Shown: piece by piece, positions 51,990 through 62,704 of the stretch
How positions within the stretch are numbered: position 1 is the stretch's first letter
Layout of the letters: every line of letters starts with the position of its first letter
Source: Arion vulgaris
Lineage: Eukaryota; Mollusca; Gastropoda; Stylommatophora; Arionidae
Assembly: GCA_020796225.1 (NCBI GenBank)
Contig: CM036767.1
Location: forward strand, 12,195,427-12,259,426
Direction: 5' to 3'
DNA length: 64,000 nucleotides
Translations under genes and position numbers: made by a program
The notes under the pieces: model-generated
Database searches by the model: none
The model's input: only the letters and a program-made list of their open reading frames with translations
Told to the model about the DNA's origin: nothing

Positions 51990-52205
51990 GTAACCAACAG
52001 CAAACACCCTCAAGATCCCATCAATAAACTCAACAGAAAACAGCACACAACAATCGTCCGTCTCAGAACAGGACACAGCAAGTTCAACCACCACATGTGC
52101 AGAATACGCCTGCTCAGACTGCACAGTGTGCATGTCAGTGTCAGACTGAAACACAGACTCCAGAGCACATCCTGAGGTCATGTCCATCATACATAACCAA
52201 TGACG
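51990..52205 (+). mobile_element. LINE-J C-terminal fragment
   Basis: Reads RLRTGHSKFNHHMCRI in one frame and CACQCQTETQTPEHILRSCP in the next. The C-x-x-x-x-x-T-x-E-H-x-L-x-x-C-P end is diagnostic of the family. Confidence 0.72.
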
Positions 52206-52214
52206 TGAAACATG

Positions 52215-52785
52215 TCCTCATGAACGAAGCTTACTAAAGGTAGTTTGACAATTGAGGTTTGAGCGGTTACAGAGGCGGCGAAATGGTTAGCATCACATAA
52301 CTAATCTTGTGTTTTCATACTGGGTGACTCCATGAGCATGATTCGTAAAGTCGAAACAGGAATGGTGAGACGAAACTGCCTGGAGGTACTGGTACAGACA
52401 GTGATCAGAGAAATCACCATCATTTTAGTCCCTGGGCACGAAGGAGTTAGTGGTAATGAACGAGCTGATAGATTGACTGGTATTACTACAATATCAGAGG
52501 GAGCTACCATGGCCCGAAATGATATTCTTAAAGTATTGAGAGAGTCTTTCCGAACAGAGGAGTTTCAGGGTTGTGAATCCCACTCGCTAACCAGATTGAG
52601 AGAGATATGTGTCAATATTGGTGCAGCCCGAAAAGAACGACATACCAAATATGCAAAAAGATATGCAAATCAACATCGAACTGGCGTGTTGGGCCGCAGG
52701 ATTTGTTGAGGCGTAGATTGGATCACCTATGGACGTGTCCGGAATGCTATGATGATAACAGCCATCCATCGCAAGCGATGATGAC
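52215..52785 (+). mobile_element. RNase H-like LINE fragment
   Basis: Reads AVTEAAKWLAS-like residues, GDSMSMIRKVETGMVRRN, then ITIILVPGHEGVSGNERADR (intact His and Asp motif), RREICVNIGAARKERH-like residues, and DHLWTCPECYDD. Same family as 34465-35225. A stop or frameshift lies near 52706. Confidence 0.75.
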
Positions 52786-53640
52786 AACAGTCTCAGACGT
52801 GTGCTGCTGCACCTCTCTGGTGTGTGCAGAGGTGACTGTAAAGTCCAATCCTAGGACACAATCCTCTACCCCAGATGGGGCATACATGATCAAGGTTAGA
52901 CGTGGCTGTTGTGTCTTCTGTCTTTTCGCGCAGCTCGTTTTCTTTGTGCCTCAACGGGACGGTGATTCTCAGTAATACGAGTTCCTCTTGTGTTGTTACA
53001 GTGCCACATTTGGCGATTTTGCGCAAGGGATTCCCAGCACGTGGTGTCTATATCGAAACATTTCAGAGACACTTTAAGAGTGTCTTTAAGGCCTTTTTTC
53101 TGTCCACCTTCAGAACGTCCCCCGCCCCATCCCTTTTCAAGTTCGCCATATATCAACTGTTTTTGGATACGTTTATCATGCATCCGAGCAACGTGACCGG
53201 CCCATCTCACTTTGGCCACAACAAGGTGTTGAAGCTTGGGATCTTTGCTCTTGCGAGGACTTCGCTATCTGGAATTTTGTCCTGCCAGTTTACTTGTTGT
53301 AGTCCGCGCAGACAGCTTGCGTGGAAGTGGCTTAGTTTTCTTGCGTGTCTTCTATACACTGTCCATGTCTCGCTTGCGTACAGCAGCGTGGCTAGCACTA
53401 TGGCCTGGTAAACTTTCAGCTTTATGACTACGCTTATCCCCTTCCGCTCCCACATAGTGACACGCAGCCTTCCGAACGCAGCACTGGCTTTGGATATCCT
53501 ATAACCTCAGTGTCTATGTTTGCCGATCTGGATAGGATGCTGCCAAGATAGGCAAAGTTGTCCGCTGGCAGGAGACGCTGGTGTTTAATGTTAATGACTG
53601 GATCGTAGTACTTAGTGGCTATGATGATAGTCCTCATATA
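52775..53640 (-). mobile_element. LINE-4 reverse transcriptase C-terminal region with zinc-finger-like end
   Basis: On the - strand: RLLPADNFAYLGSILSRSAN, LKVYQAIVLATLLYASETWT, VYRRHARKLSHFHASCLRGL, VNWQDKIPDSEVLARAKIPS, VRWAGHVARMHDKRIQKQLI, YGELEKG, LKDTLKVSLKCFDIDTTCWE, then CPIWGRGLCPRIGLYSHLCTH. Relatives end in a C2H2-like finger; here the second Cys is Trp. Two frameshifts. Confidence 0.87.
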
Positions 53641-53689
53641 ACTGATAACTGAAGCTTATATAGTAAACTACGGGAAACTCCTTGTTTTA

Positions 53690-54360
53690 TTGTCTATTGT
53701 CTATTCCCAGGTGAAAGATGTAGTTGGCTGTCCACTCTTGCCGTTAAGCGTAGGGATGTGAACCTTAATTTGCGTTCTAGGGCCAGATGAGTCGCCATTG
53801 TTGTGTTATATCCGTGTTTATGTAGTGTGGTCTTGATATTGTCTATCCATCTTTCTTGGTCTTCCCTTAGCTCTAGTACCCGTTCTCTTTTTTGTATGCT
53901 GTTATTGGTGGTTAGTTGTATTTCATTCTCATTAAATGACCAAACCACTGCATTTGTTGTCTTTCGATGTATTCGGTGCATGAAGTTATGCCCACTCTGC
54001 TTCTGATGTCCTCTTTCGTAGTCTGTCTTTCCTGGTGACTCCCACTGCCTTCCTCAAGCATTTCATTTCACACGTGGTGAACTTTCTGTGATGTGTTGCT
54101 GTAAGAGACCAAGTTTGGCACTGGTAACGATGTGTTGGTAGGAAAATACTTTTTATCATCTGTCTTTTCACTTCCATTTTGATCTTTGGGTGTTGCAGTA
54201 ATGATGCCAGCTGGTAGGTCACTGCATTTGCTTTTGACACCTTGTCTCTATTTCTCTATCTAGTTTTCCGTCCTGTGTGAAAATGCTGCCTAAATATTTG
54301 AATTCAGAAACTTGCTTTACTCTGGCGTTGTCTATTTGTATGTTTGCTTGGCTTGTTTTA
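53690..54360 (-). mobile_element. LINE-3 C-terminal fragment with (CAATAGA) tail
   Basis: On the - strand: KANAVTYQLASLLQHPKIKM, PTHRYQCQTWSLTATHHRKF, TCEMKCLRKAVGVTRKDRLR, then RWIDNIKTTLHKHGYNTTMA and the tail GGGAATAGACAATAGACAAT. Confidence 0.83.
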
Positions 54361-54361
54361 T

Positions 54362-54435
54362 ACTAATCGATAAAAGGGAAGATTGCAGTTAAAATACGTA
54401 GCAAATGTGAAACATGTAAAAACGAAAGTATTATA
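54362..54435 (-). repeat. Penelope-like terminal repeat fragment
   Basis: AAAAGGGAAGATTGCAGTTA and AACATGTAAAAACGAAAGTA match the 38930-39020 copy, in decayed form. Confidence 0.5.
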
Positions 54436-54449
54436 GTCCTGATTGATTA

Positions 54450-54845
54450 ATAGTACCATCAACATTGCACTTATGTGAGTAACCACGTGAGCTCCGATCT
54501 CTTTCTTACATGGGAAGATCTCGGCTGCAGTGCACGAACTCCGTAGCACCGGCGATGGTCCCCAATGTAATTTTTTAAAATATAGTGAAGATATTTTATT
54601 GTAAATATTTTTCTAATGAATTTTGCCCAGGCAGCGATTTTCCAGCCTGCTAATCTCGGTGTTTAACAGCCAATGGTACTTTTTTTTACGTGCTTAACTT
54701 GAACACGGGACCTCCGTTTTAGCTTCCGTCTCCGATAGGACTAGAATTTTGATCTCACCTACACTGAGATCATGAATCTCTGGAAAAATATCCCGATGGC
54801 TCCACGAGGGAGCGAACTGGGTACCTTTGTCAAGATACAACGACG
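54450..54845 (-). repeat. SINE-G copy
   Basis: Reverse complement of 22413-22810; head with GTTCGCTCCCTCGTGGAGCC, and a degraded GATTGATTAATA tail. Confidence 0.75.
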
Positions 54846-54954
54846 TTTTGATGTTTCGGCGATTGTTTTCTAATTATACATCCAGGTTACCTAGTTCTAT
54901 ATGGTGATAGCGTTTCAGTTACTTTTAAGCATTATCTGCTACTTGGTACATTTG

Positions 54955-55850
54955 TAACAAACACTCGTTATTAGTTACTAAATTGCACTACGGGCAGACT
55001 CATAGGTGCTTATTCTCCCCCAACAGATATAGAAGAGTATGCATACTCTTTTTCAGCACGCGGTATACCCAGCACCTTCAGAAATGGAAAAATAATAATA
55101 AGAGATACCAGTGGGGCCTACGCGACAGCCACAAGTAGTTTGACAATGGAGGTTCGGGCGGTTAAGTAGGCGATGAAATAGTTAGCATCACATAACTACT
55201 CTCGTGTTTTCATACTCAGTGATTCCATGAGGATGATTCGCAAAGTCGAATCAGGAATGGTGAGATGAAACTGCGTGGAGGTACTGGTACAGACAGTGAT
55301 CAGATAAATCAGCTTCATTTTTGTCCCTGTGCACGCAGTAGTTAGTGGTAATGAACGAGCTGATTGCTAGCATGGTCATGATATCAGATGGAGCTGCTAT
55401 GGACCAAAATAACATTCTTAACGCATTGAGTCTTTCCGAACAGATGAGTTTCAGGGCCGTGAATTCCACTCACTGACCAAATTGAGAGAGATGGATGTCC
55501 AAATTGGTGCAGCCCGAAAAGAACGACATACGAAATCTGCAAAGAGATTGATTAATCAACATCGAACTGGCGTGTTATGCCGCTGGATTTGTTGAGGCGG
55601 AGATCAGAGCCCATTTGGACGTGACCGGAGTGCTATGATGATAGTCCTCATAAAACTGATGGCTCCCGTGACTTGCTGATTAAACGCGCTCCGTCCCTCA
55701 GGTATCCATTTCTACCCGTACAACGGTTAACTCCAAACTGGTTTAATCGCTGGATCGATTCAACATCTATTCTAGTGTCATCATCCAACAGGCATTCGAG
55801 AAGAGACCAAAGAACACCCCCTTCCTTATCCATCTTCAACTCGTTACTTA
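54955..55850. mobile_element. RNase H-like LINE pieces in -/+/- order
   Basis: 54955-55075 and 55650-55850 are C-terminal pieces on the - strand (DDDTRIDVESIQRLNQFGV in the latter). 55110-55640 is the RNase H part on + (MRMIRKVESGMV, GNERAD-like, RREICQIGAARKERH-like residues, PECYDD). It resembles 52215-52785 and 34465-35225. Confidence 0.65.
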
Positions 55851-56880
55851 AGCGTTGTGTTTCTAATATAACGTAACGCTAATTGGAAAGTGAACTTAAA
55901 AAGATCATTCATTACTTTCGAATCTAGGCTATAATAAGTATTCGAGTAGCGAATATTTGCTATTCGCACATCCCCAATTTTGTGAGTTTGTTTTTTGTGA
56001 CGTTTTTTTGTGACGTGTTTCCGAATATCAAGAAGATACGAACAAAACAAAATGTATGGTGCATTGGCAGGAAACAAAAGGTCTATTGGGTTTAATGACG
56101 GTAAAGATACTTAAACAACAGTTTCTAAATGTTTTAACAATTATTCTGCTAACTCTGAAGTTATTTTAGCGAGATTGTTGAACCTTCCTTGCTTAGAAGT
56201 CGAAAATATCCACAAAATGGCGCCGGGGAAAACCATCTTATTATTCTAATTCTTGTCAAGATTTTTCAAGGACCATTTTTTTAACAATCTTTTCTCCTAG
56301 TTCATTCTCAACACTTTAACTTCTTTCTATACCAAAATTTGCGTTAGTCTTTTAAAATCTTTTGTGTTATAGCTATTGTTTCATGAATTTTTTTTTTGCA
56401 CTGTACCATCATCATGAGTTATGCATAATTGCATTTGTTTGAGTACTTTTAACCCTTTCGCCGGCGAAAGTGCCGAAAGTTTCATTCCTTATTATTTTGA
56501 CTTCTGAACTGAACGCATATATTTTGCAATGCAAATTCAACAATCAACGTCTAGTACTAGTAGTAGACCTTTATAATAAATAATTCAACTAATTAAATTA
56601 TAGCTTCTCTGAACTTCACTTGTCTGAAGTTGAACATAGAATAATGTTATTTCACTTATTTATTAATATTATTATTAAATTGTAATTGTTCCTACTAGGA
56701 TGATGATTATATTATAATATTATTTAATATTTTACATCAGGGGATATATATTTTTGAGAACGGTGGGTTATTGTAGCATGAATGCTTTGCTGCAGAAAAA
56801 AAATTGTTGTACTTACACTGGTTTGTATTGAAACTGAGTATCCGTGCATATCTCCAACACAGCAACATTTCAATGAAGCC
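55851..56880. other. AT-rich sequence, no recognised feature
   Basis: No repeat of the window recurs here. It lies upstream of the SF1 exon and may be intron. Confidence 0.4.
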
Positions 56881-56883
56881 TTC

Positions 56884-57136
56884 ACCCGTGTGGTACCTAA
56901 GCCCACAAGAGAAGCAAAGAATAGTACCACTGCGACCTACAAGGCATGTCGTAAGAGACAACTGATGTAGGGCCTAGGGAAGCTACCCTAGTAAATAAAA
57001 AGCATAGCAGAAATCGATGTGCTGGCCGACTTATAGGCGCATAACTGGCACAATGTACAATTGCTCTTAGGCTCAGATAACATACAAGTTGCACAGAGTG
57101 ATTAACAAGTGGTCAATAGGGAGCGTTTGAAGAAGA
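56884..57136 (+). repeat. SINE-A, full-length copy
   Basis: Head CCGTGTGGTACCTAAGCCCA, core GGCATGTCGTAAGAGACAAC, end GGGAGCGTTTGAAGAAG. Confidence 0.86.
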
Positions 57137-57140
57137 AAAG

Positions 57141-57276
57141 TGATTTCTACTATGCTTTTTATTTACTAGGGCAGCTTCCCTAGATCCCTACATCAGTCGC
57201 CTCTTATAACATGCCTTGTAGGTCACAGTCTTACTATTCTTTCCTCCCCTTGCAAGCCCTGGTAACACATAGGCGG
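57141..57276 (-). repeat. SINE-A, 5' half, facing the previous copy
   Basis: ATTTCTACTATGCTTTTTAT to CCTTGCAAGCCCTGGTAACA. It forms an inverted pair with 56884-57136, only about 130 bp before the SF1 exon. Confidence 0.8.
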
Positions 57277-57410
57277 TAAAACTTCTTGCTGATACAGATC
57301 TGTGGGAAATCTAGTTGTAAAACAAAACTATCCGATTCAATCTTGGTTAGTCTAGTTATAATATATCTTCTAAGGTACTGACAAAGCATGTCCAAATTGA
57401 TCATGCACAG

Positions 57411-57590
57411 GTGGACCAGATGGATGGAACAGTGGAGAAGAACTCAGCAACAGTGGAGATGGATGTAGTGAGCCGAGACGCAAGAGAAGAAGCAGGTGGA
57501 ATACAGATAATGAAGAAAAAATTGTTATCCCTGGCATGCCGACAGTTATTCCATCCAACCTAACAGAATCTCAGCAGCGTCAATATGTCG
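57411..57590 (+). CDS. SF1: Splicing factor 1 (branch-point-binding protein), exon with the U2AF ligand motif
   Basis: SF1 binds the intron branch point in the early spliceosome (complex E) together with U2AF in the nucleus. This 180-bp exon follows AG at 57409-57410 and ends before GTATGG. It encodes GPDGWNSGEELSNSGDGCSE, PRRKRRSRWNTDNEEK, then IVIPGMPTVIPSNLTESQQR, QYV. RRKRRSRW is the U2AF ligand motif, whose Trp inserts in the U2AF large subunit; IPGMPTVIP is highly conserved. The exon starts in phase 1 (codon G|GT) and ends in phase 1 (G|TT), which fits the next exon exactly. The residues before PRRKRRSRW are a lineage-variable Gly/Ser-rich segment, so an earlier exon is needed for the start codon; I did not find it. 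Confidence 0.96.
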
Positions 57591-57781
57591 GTATGGGATT
57601 TGTTATAACTCAATAGTCATACTTTTGTATTTGCTAGGAATATTTTACTTCTACATTGTCCCACACTACAGTAATAACTTTCTTTCTACGGACTTTCCCT
57701 ATCTCTCTCTTCTGCACTTTTTACTACTGCTAAAGTAATCCGAAATAATAACTTTTGGATACCTTGCTTAAAGGGTTTTTC

Positions 57782-57985
57782 TGCCGAAGGATTGACTTCA
57801 TTGCACTGGGTTTTACCCCATATCGCTCGGTCCCTCTCCGCAGAAATGGCATGCCACCTGCCGAGAGTATTGCACGAACTCCGTAGCTCCAGCAACAATC
57901 CTAGGGTCTCTGGAAAAACTGCACTCGTGAACAGAACTGCACGATCCGGATTCGAACCAACAACCTTTGACTCACATACCTTGCT
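57782..57985 (-). repeat. SINE-E copy
   Basis: GGATTGACTTCATTGCACTG, GCATGCCACCTGCCGAGAGT and GGATTCGAACCAACAACC near the tRNA-like head; matches 18317-18545 inverted. Confidence 0.8.
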
Positions 57986-58440
57986 GCTCATGTGATACTC
58001 TACTATGTCTGCGTCTTAGATAGATATAGTTGAAACATATCTATTTTATTTGACTTCAAGAAATTACTTGTTTTATTTTTATATTCAATATTTAACTGGC
58101 CATACATTCTTTGTTTGCTCTTTTTCAACCTCTTGTTCGGATTTGCCAACATAAGTCGCAGGGGGAATACTAAACAAACCTGACCTTAGAAGTCCATTCC
58201 CCAAGGATAGCCAGAGTCCTGTTAGCCTTGTACCTCCTTGTCAAAAGTATCCTTGTCTACACCACTGGGAGGTGGGGTTGGCTTGTGTGTTCTATTGGTC
58301 ATCAGCAGGCTATTCATTTTCCATTTTCATCTTTCCTAAGATAGACTAGCTGACACCAACTCTGCTGGATGCAGAGTCATGTGCTGAACACACCTTGTAG
58401 ACAGATACACAGTTCATATTTATTTCTTCAGGTGTATAAA

Positions 58441-58680
58441 TTTCTTCTTTGCGGTCGTTCTTTACGGCCAATTTTAATCACTCTTTGGGATATTTTTATC
58501 TTTGCCAAGAACGTGTGTACATTGGTTTGGAGGCCCAAACGCATAGACTTCTACACGTTTAGGACACATGCATCCTATTTCAGTCAAACCTCCTTATTCG
58601 CCTCTTACAACATCCATGGCAGGTAACAGTTGTTCTATTCTTTACACCCCAAATTTGGGACCCGGTAACCACTCTGACCG
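58441..58680 (-). repeat. SINE-B copy
   Basis: TTCTTCTTTGCGGTCGTTCT tail, core on + TTCGCCTCTTACAACATCCA, head GGACCCGGTAACCACTC. Confidence 0.84.
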
Positions 58681-59082
58681 GTGTATAAATTTTAACTATA
58701 TCACTTGGTAACATACTTGAAGTAAGTTGAACATTACAGCGCAAGGCAAGACTCTTACGTGATACACATACATAAGTATTCTATGTTGACATAATTAGAA
58801 ATGTCCTTAATTTGATATATCAATACACATTTGAAACGATTGAACATGTCATTTGATCTTTCTGAATTTGTCTTTTGAGAAAGTTTATGTCCAGGCAACA
58901 TGGGTGCACTGTTTAGAAAGTCTATTGCAACAAGCAGCGCTTAATACTTCTTTTTTTTAGTCTTGTTTTGCGACTTATTTGTGGGTGCTTGGGTTCTCTA
59001 TTTTATTTGATCCTTGGATATTTTTATTCGTATATGGTTGTGTAAGCCATATTTGGACACGTTTACACAGGAGGAGCTCTGG

Positions 59083-59170
59083 CCGAATTGATTAGAGCGC
59101 AGCTCCCATGCGGAGACCTGTGTTCAATTCACGGTACAGCCAATTATTTTGTTATGTTGTGGGCATAAAG
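59083..59170 (+). repeat. tRNA-like sequence, probably a SINE head
   Basis: CTGGCCGAATTGATTAGAGC (A-box-like) and TGTGTTCAATTCACGG (B-box-like) are spaced as in a tRNA. The anticodon stem does not pair properly, so I do not call a tRNA gene. Confidence 0.42.
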
Positions 59171-59322
59171 GAATAATCCTAATCTGAACCGCTGCGACTG
59201 CACTAGCCATGCGGCCATTAAATTCCTCAGGTTCTCATCCCAACTGTCCTACACCGCACTGAAAAGTGGTTCTACAGTCAGTAACGAGGGATTTTATTCT
59301 TATTATATTACACAGGATGATA

Positions 59323-59594
59323 GAGAGCTGCTGTAGCGTAGTTGTTAGTGAACTCGCTTCTCAAGGCTGGTGGTCGGGTTCAGCTCGATGCGCGTGGAAT
59401 TTTCCCGACCGCGACGGCTCTCAGGTCGATCCAGCCTCAACTGGGTACCAGACATGCTCTGGGAAAGTAAAGGCGGCCGGCGTGATGCTGACCACATCAC
59501 CCATCGTGTGCCGACGGTCAATGAAAATACAGGCCTAACACTGTATTGACCTATATACCACGAGGTATGAAAGGGTTCCTTTACTTTTTTTTTT
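59323..59594 (+). repeat. SINE-D, complete copy with 15-bp target duplication
   Basis: TTACACAGGATGATA occurs at 59308-59322 and 59595-59609 (the first bases merge with the poly(T) end). Head CTGTAGCGTAGTTGTTAGTG (A-box-like), GGTCGGGTTCAGCTCGATGC (B-box-like); 3' end GAAAGGGTTCCTTTACTTTT. Confidence 0.88.
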
Positions 59595-59901
59595 TTACAC
59601 AGGATGATAAAAGATAATGTATAGAGGCAGTAGCAAGAATGTAACTGGAGAGACAAGTTCAACACTCTGTCTTTCTCTCTGTCCCTCTCTCTTTTTGTGT
59701 ATGATAGAAAACCATGTCTTGACTTACAAAAGAGATGTTATGGCGTGAACTACTCCTGACGTTATCTAACTGTGTCCATATAAAATTGAGGGCAAAGTAT
59801 TTTGTTTATACTTTCTGTATTCACATCGGTGTGGGTGTTGTATGAATTGATTATACATTCTCGAATGTAATCTTGCTAGTATATATGAAACAAATATATC
59901 A

Positions 59902-60237
59902 CGCATGAGTGGTTACCGGGTCCAAAGGGGGTGTAAAGAATAGAACCACTGTTACCGGCCACGCATGTTGTAAGAGGTGACTAAGGAGGTAGGACATGGG
60001 GCTAGCTACCCCACACCGTAAAAACACTAGATGGCTACAGGCCGGAGAGCGAACTGAGTAAACGTTGGCTGAAACCGGACACATCACCGAAGGATAAGCA
60101 CCAGAGCTCCAAATGGGGCTGAAGTTGTGACGTAAAGCACACCAATGCTAAGACTGCATGAATCAGATTTACTCATGAGTAGAATTTATGGGGAGGTCTG
60201 GTACATCAGTCTTGGCGGTGGTCGCGTGAGAGAGAGA
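59902..60237 (+). repeat. SINE-B', complete copy with 15-bp target duplication
   Basis: GAAACAAATATATCA lies at 59887-59901 and 60238-60252. It starts with the SINE-B head (GAGTGGTTACCGGGTCC) and core (GCATGTTGTAAGAGGTGAC), then differs: ACATCACCGAAGGATAAGCA, CTGCATGAATCAGATTTACT and a GAGAGAGAG tail. Confidence 0.9.
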
Positions 60238-60469
60238 GAAACAAATATATCATACAGTCTTAGTTAGTTTACATGTACTTGCAGTGGAAGTTCATGAAAA
60301 GTTTATAATAATCCTTCTCTTTTACATAAATATTCACCTTTCTTCACATTTGATTAAAATTTTTTTATATTTGATAATTTAACTTAAGAAACATGAGAAT
60401 AATGTGAATGTTTTTAATTAGGAAGTGTAACATGTATTGTATTCTTTGTTTCTTCTTGTCTATGAGAAG

Positions 60470-60860
60470 ATGCCAAGAGAGCAATGTTTAACACAGTTTT
60501 CTTACCAATTCTGTGCTATCAGTGTCAGATCTGGACGCTGACAACAAATGAGAAAAGAAGAATCCAAACTTCAGATATGAAGTGTTTATTACGAATTCTA
60601 AATGTAACAAGAAGAGATAAGATTAGAAACGATGAAATCAGAAAAGTGGGATCCTTGCCAGTGCTGCAATATAAAAAGAAACAACAGGTCAAATGGTTCA
60701 GACACAAATTAAGGTTACCACAAGACAGTCTCCTACAAAGAACACTAGCACTCAGATACAAAAGCAACAGACCTAGAGGACAACCACATAAATGATGGAT
60801 GACCACCATGTACAAAGCACATAAATGGGATCGCTCCGGGTGTCTATTTTTTCTATCTGA
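60470..60860 (+). mobile_element. LINE-2-like fragment
   Basis: Reads AMFNTVFLPILCYQCQIWTL, RRIQTSDMKCLLRILNVTRR, DKIRNDEIRKVGSLPVLQYK, KKQQVKWFRHKLRLPQDSLL, then RPRGQPHK and a stop. The usual W-F-G-H is W-F-R-H. Confidence 0.8.
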
Positions 60861-60899
60861 CTCTGAAAGGTAATACAGGATTAGAGAATAGAATGCCTG

Positions 60900-61146
60900 C
60901 GTGTTTTGGGGCCCGCAAGGGATGCAAAGAATAGTAACACTGCGACTTACAAGGCATTTTGTAAGTGTCGACTACAGTGGGAACCTATGGAGGCTACCCT
61001 AGTAAATAAAAACATCGCAGAAATTGAATGTGCTGGTCTACTTGTAGGCGCATAACTTGCACAACATACAATCACTCTTATGCTCAGATCACATACAAAT
61101 CACAAAGAGTGGTTTAACAAGTGGACGATATAAATGTAAGAAGAAG
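60900..61146 (+). repeat. SINE-A, full-length copy
   Basis: Head GTTTTGGGGCCCGCAAGGGA, core GGCATTTTGTAAGTGTCGAC, end ACAAGTGGACGATATAAATG and AAGAAGAAG. Confidence 0.84.
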
Positions 61147-61342
61147 ATAACAGAATAGAAAATATGAAAACTATTGTATTTTGTACTAATCTTTGAAAGT
61201 AATCATGGTCTATTGCAGAAACTTTGTTTCACTTTGTCCCATTTGAAATCCCTTGGGTAATGTTACCATATGTTGATTACAGTTCAAATTCTAGTTTGTT
61301 TATGATGTAATGTTTGCTCTGTTAACCACTTGTTTATTGCAG

Positions 61343-61418
61343 TTCATCTACAAATTGAGGAAATTACCCGTAAGCTGAGATCAGGAGATCTTGGAATTCC
61401 TGCTAACCCTGAGCAAAG
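61343..61418 (+). CDS. SF1: Splicing factor 1, following exon (helical hairpin)
   Basis: It follows TGTTTATTGCAG (AG at 61341-61342) and precedes a GT donor at 61419. After TT, completing Val from the previous exon, it encodes HLQIEEITRKLRSGDLGIPA, NPEQ and two bases of the next codon. In SF1 proteins this is the second helix of the domain just before the conserved SPSP phosphorylation motif and the KH domain. The 76-bp length, phases (G|TT in, AG|N out) and sequence agree with the known SF1 order. The next exon, expected to encode SPSPEPIY-like residues, was not found before 64000, so the following intron is at least 2.5 kb. Confidence 0.96.
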
Positions 61419-62210
61419 GTTTGCTAGGTTTCATACCACCCAAAAAAATTGTACCTCGTTGATTGTAAACATTGTGGAGACGATGAAAGTGAGGCATCAC
61501 ATTTGATGCTGTGATTTAGCTCTCCATTTGTATGACAGTCAAGTAGCACACAGCAACATCTTATCTCAACAGTGGGAAGTAGAAATATAGTAGTGACTTA
61601 TAATTTAGCGTTTATTTCTTATCCATCCAGGGCAGGATGTATTAATGAATAATTTATGTTGATTTAATTTTTTTCTCTAAATTTTAGCAGATTTAGTCGT
61701 ATGTCAAAATTGTCGTCTCTACATGTAAAAGTAAAACATATCATTTTATTTTCCTCTATGTTTCTACTCAGTTTTACGTAATATTTATGACATACATAAT
61801 TCCTAACTAATGACATATTGTGACAGGTAATATTAAAGGTTTAATACTATACCACTGAAGCACACCAGGTGCAGAGAGCTGCCAGGTCGACCTGAGGACA
61901 CAAGTTAACAAAGTCATGACTAATGAATCTGTTTCAGATTTCATAAAGAAATATTAGTCTCGGCTAATCTCATTTGTATATATATCTTTATAATAGACTT
62001 TAGGGCAGTCACAAAGTTGTCAGTATTTAAATAAAATCATCATCAGTGGGTACCATCACAATGTGGAGTGCCAAGTACGAAGGAGTACTGTGGAGTATGC
62101 AGTGCAGTGATAATGGTCATATCAATCAATCAAATTATTTGTTAATGATGCACTATCCGTTCTAGCAAGCTCTCCAGAGTAAACTCCCTTCCCTGAGAAA
62201 GGAGCTCAGC
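61419..62210. other. SF1 intron sequence without recognised elements
   Basis: AT-rich. A short (TCAA) run lies near 62122. No repeat of the window was recognised. Confidence 0.5.
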
Positions 62211-62214
62211 AAGA

Positions 62215-62690
62215 TTTCTGCCAACAAGAGAGTTACACTCCCTGGGACACCATTACACTGTGGAGTGCCAGGTAACGAGAAGGCAGACAAATTTGTGAAA
62301 AAGGGAGCAGAATGTGAACAAATAGATAATGAAATCACATACTTTGAAGAAAAAAAGAGCTATCGTGGACATTAGAAAAGAACCTAAACTATCCAATGAT
62401 GACTGCCACACACTTGACAGACAAGGACAGACTATCATCTTCCGACTCAGGATAGGACATAACGGACTGAACAAACACCTACACAGGCTACAATTATACC
62501 CACTCCCTCTGTCCATGTGGCACCGCTGATCAAACCACAGAACATGTCCTGCAAGACTGTTCCCTATATGTCCTTCCTCGAAAGGAATGCTGGCCATACA
62601 ACTCAACACTACATTCAAAATTACATGGCACCAGAGATGTAATCCAGACAACAGTCAACTTATCATAAGAACGCGTCTAACGATATAATC
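62215..62690 (+). mobile_element. LINE-J RNase H and C-terminal fragment
   Basis: Reads HCGVPGNEKADKFVKKGAEC (RNase H end), then after breaks GHNGLNKHLHRLQLYPLPLS and CGTADQTTEHVLQDCSLY. A second motif copy near 62040 (ACCATCACAATGTGGAGTGC) hints at a partial duplication. Confidence 0.78.
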
Positions 62691-62704
62691 ATCAAAATAG
62701 TGAT

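Larger units (their letters stand above)
57591..61342 (+). other. SF1: SF1 intron, 3752 bp, loaded with SINEs
   Basis: It lies between two exons with matching phase. It holds SINE-E, SINE-B, a tRNA-like segment, SINE-D, SINE-B', a LINE-2 fragment and SINE-A. Stretches 57990-58440, 58681-59080 and 60253-60470 contain nothing I recognise. Confidence 0.9.

Noticed and set aside
59083..59170. Functional tRNA gene
   Set aside because: A and B boxes are present but the anticodon stem does not pair, and sequence after the B box runs on like a SINE body.
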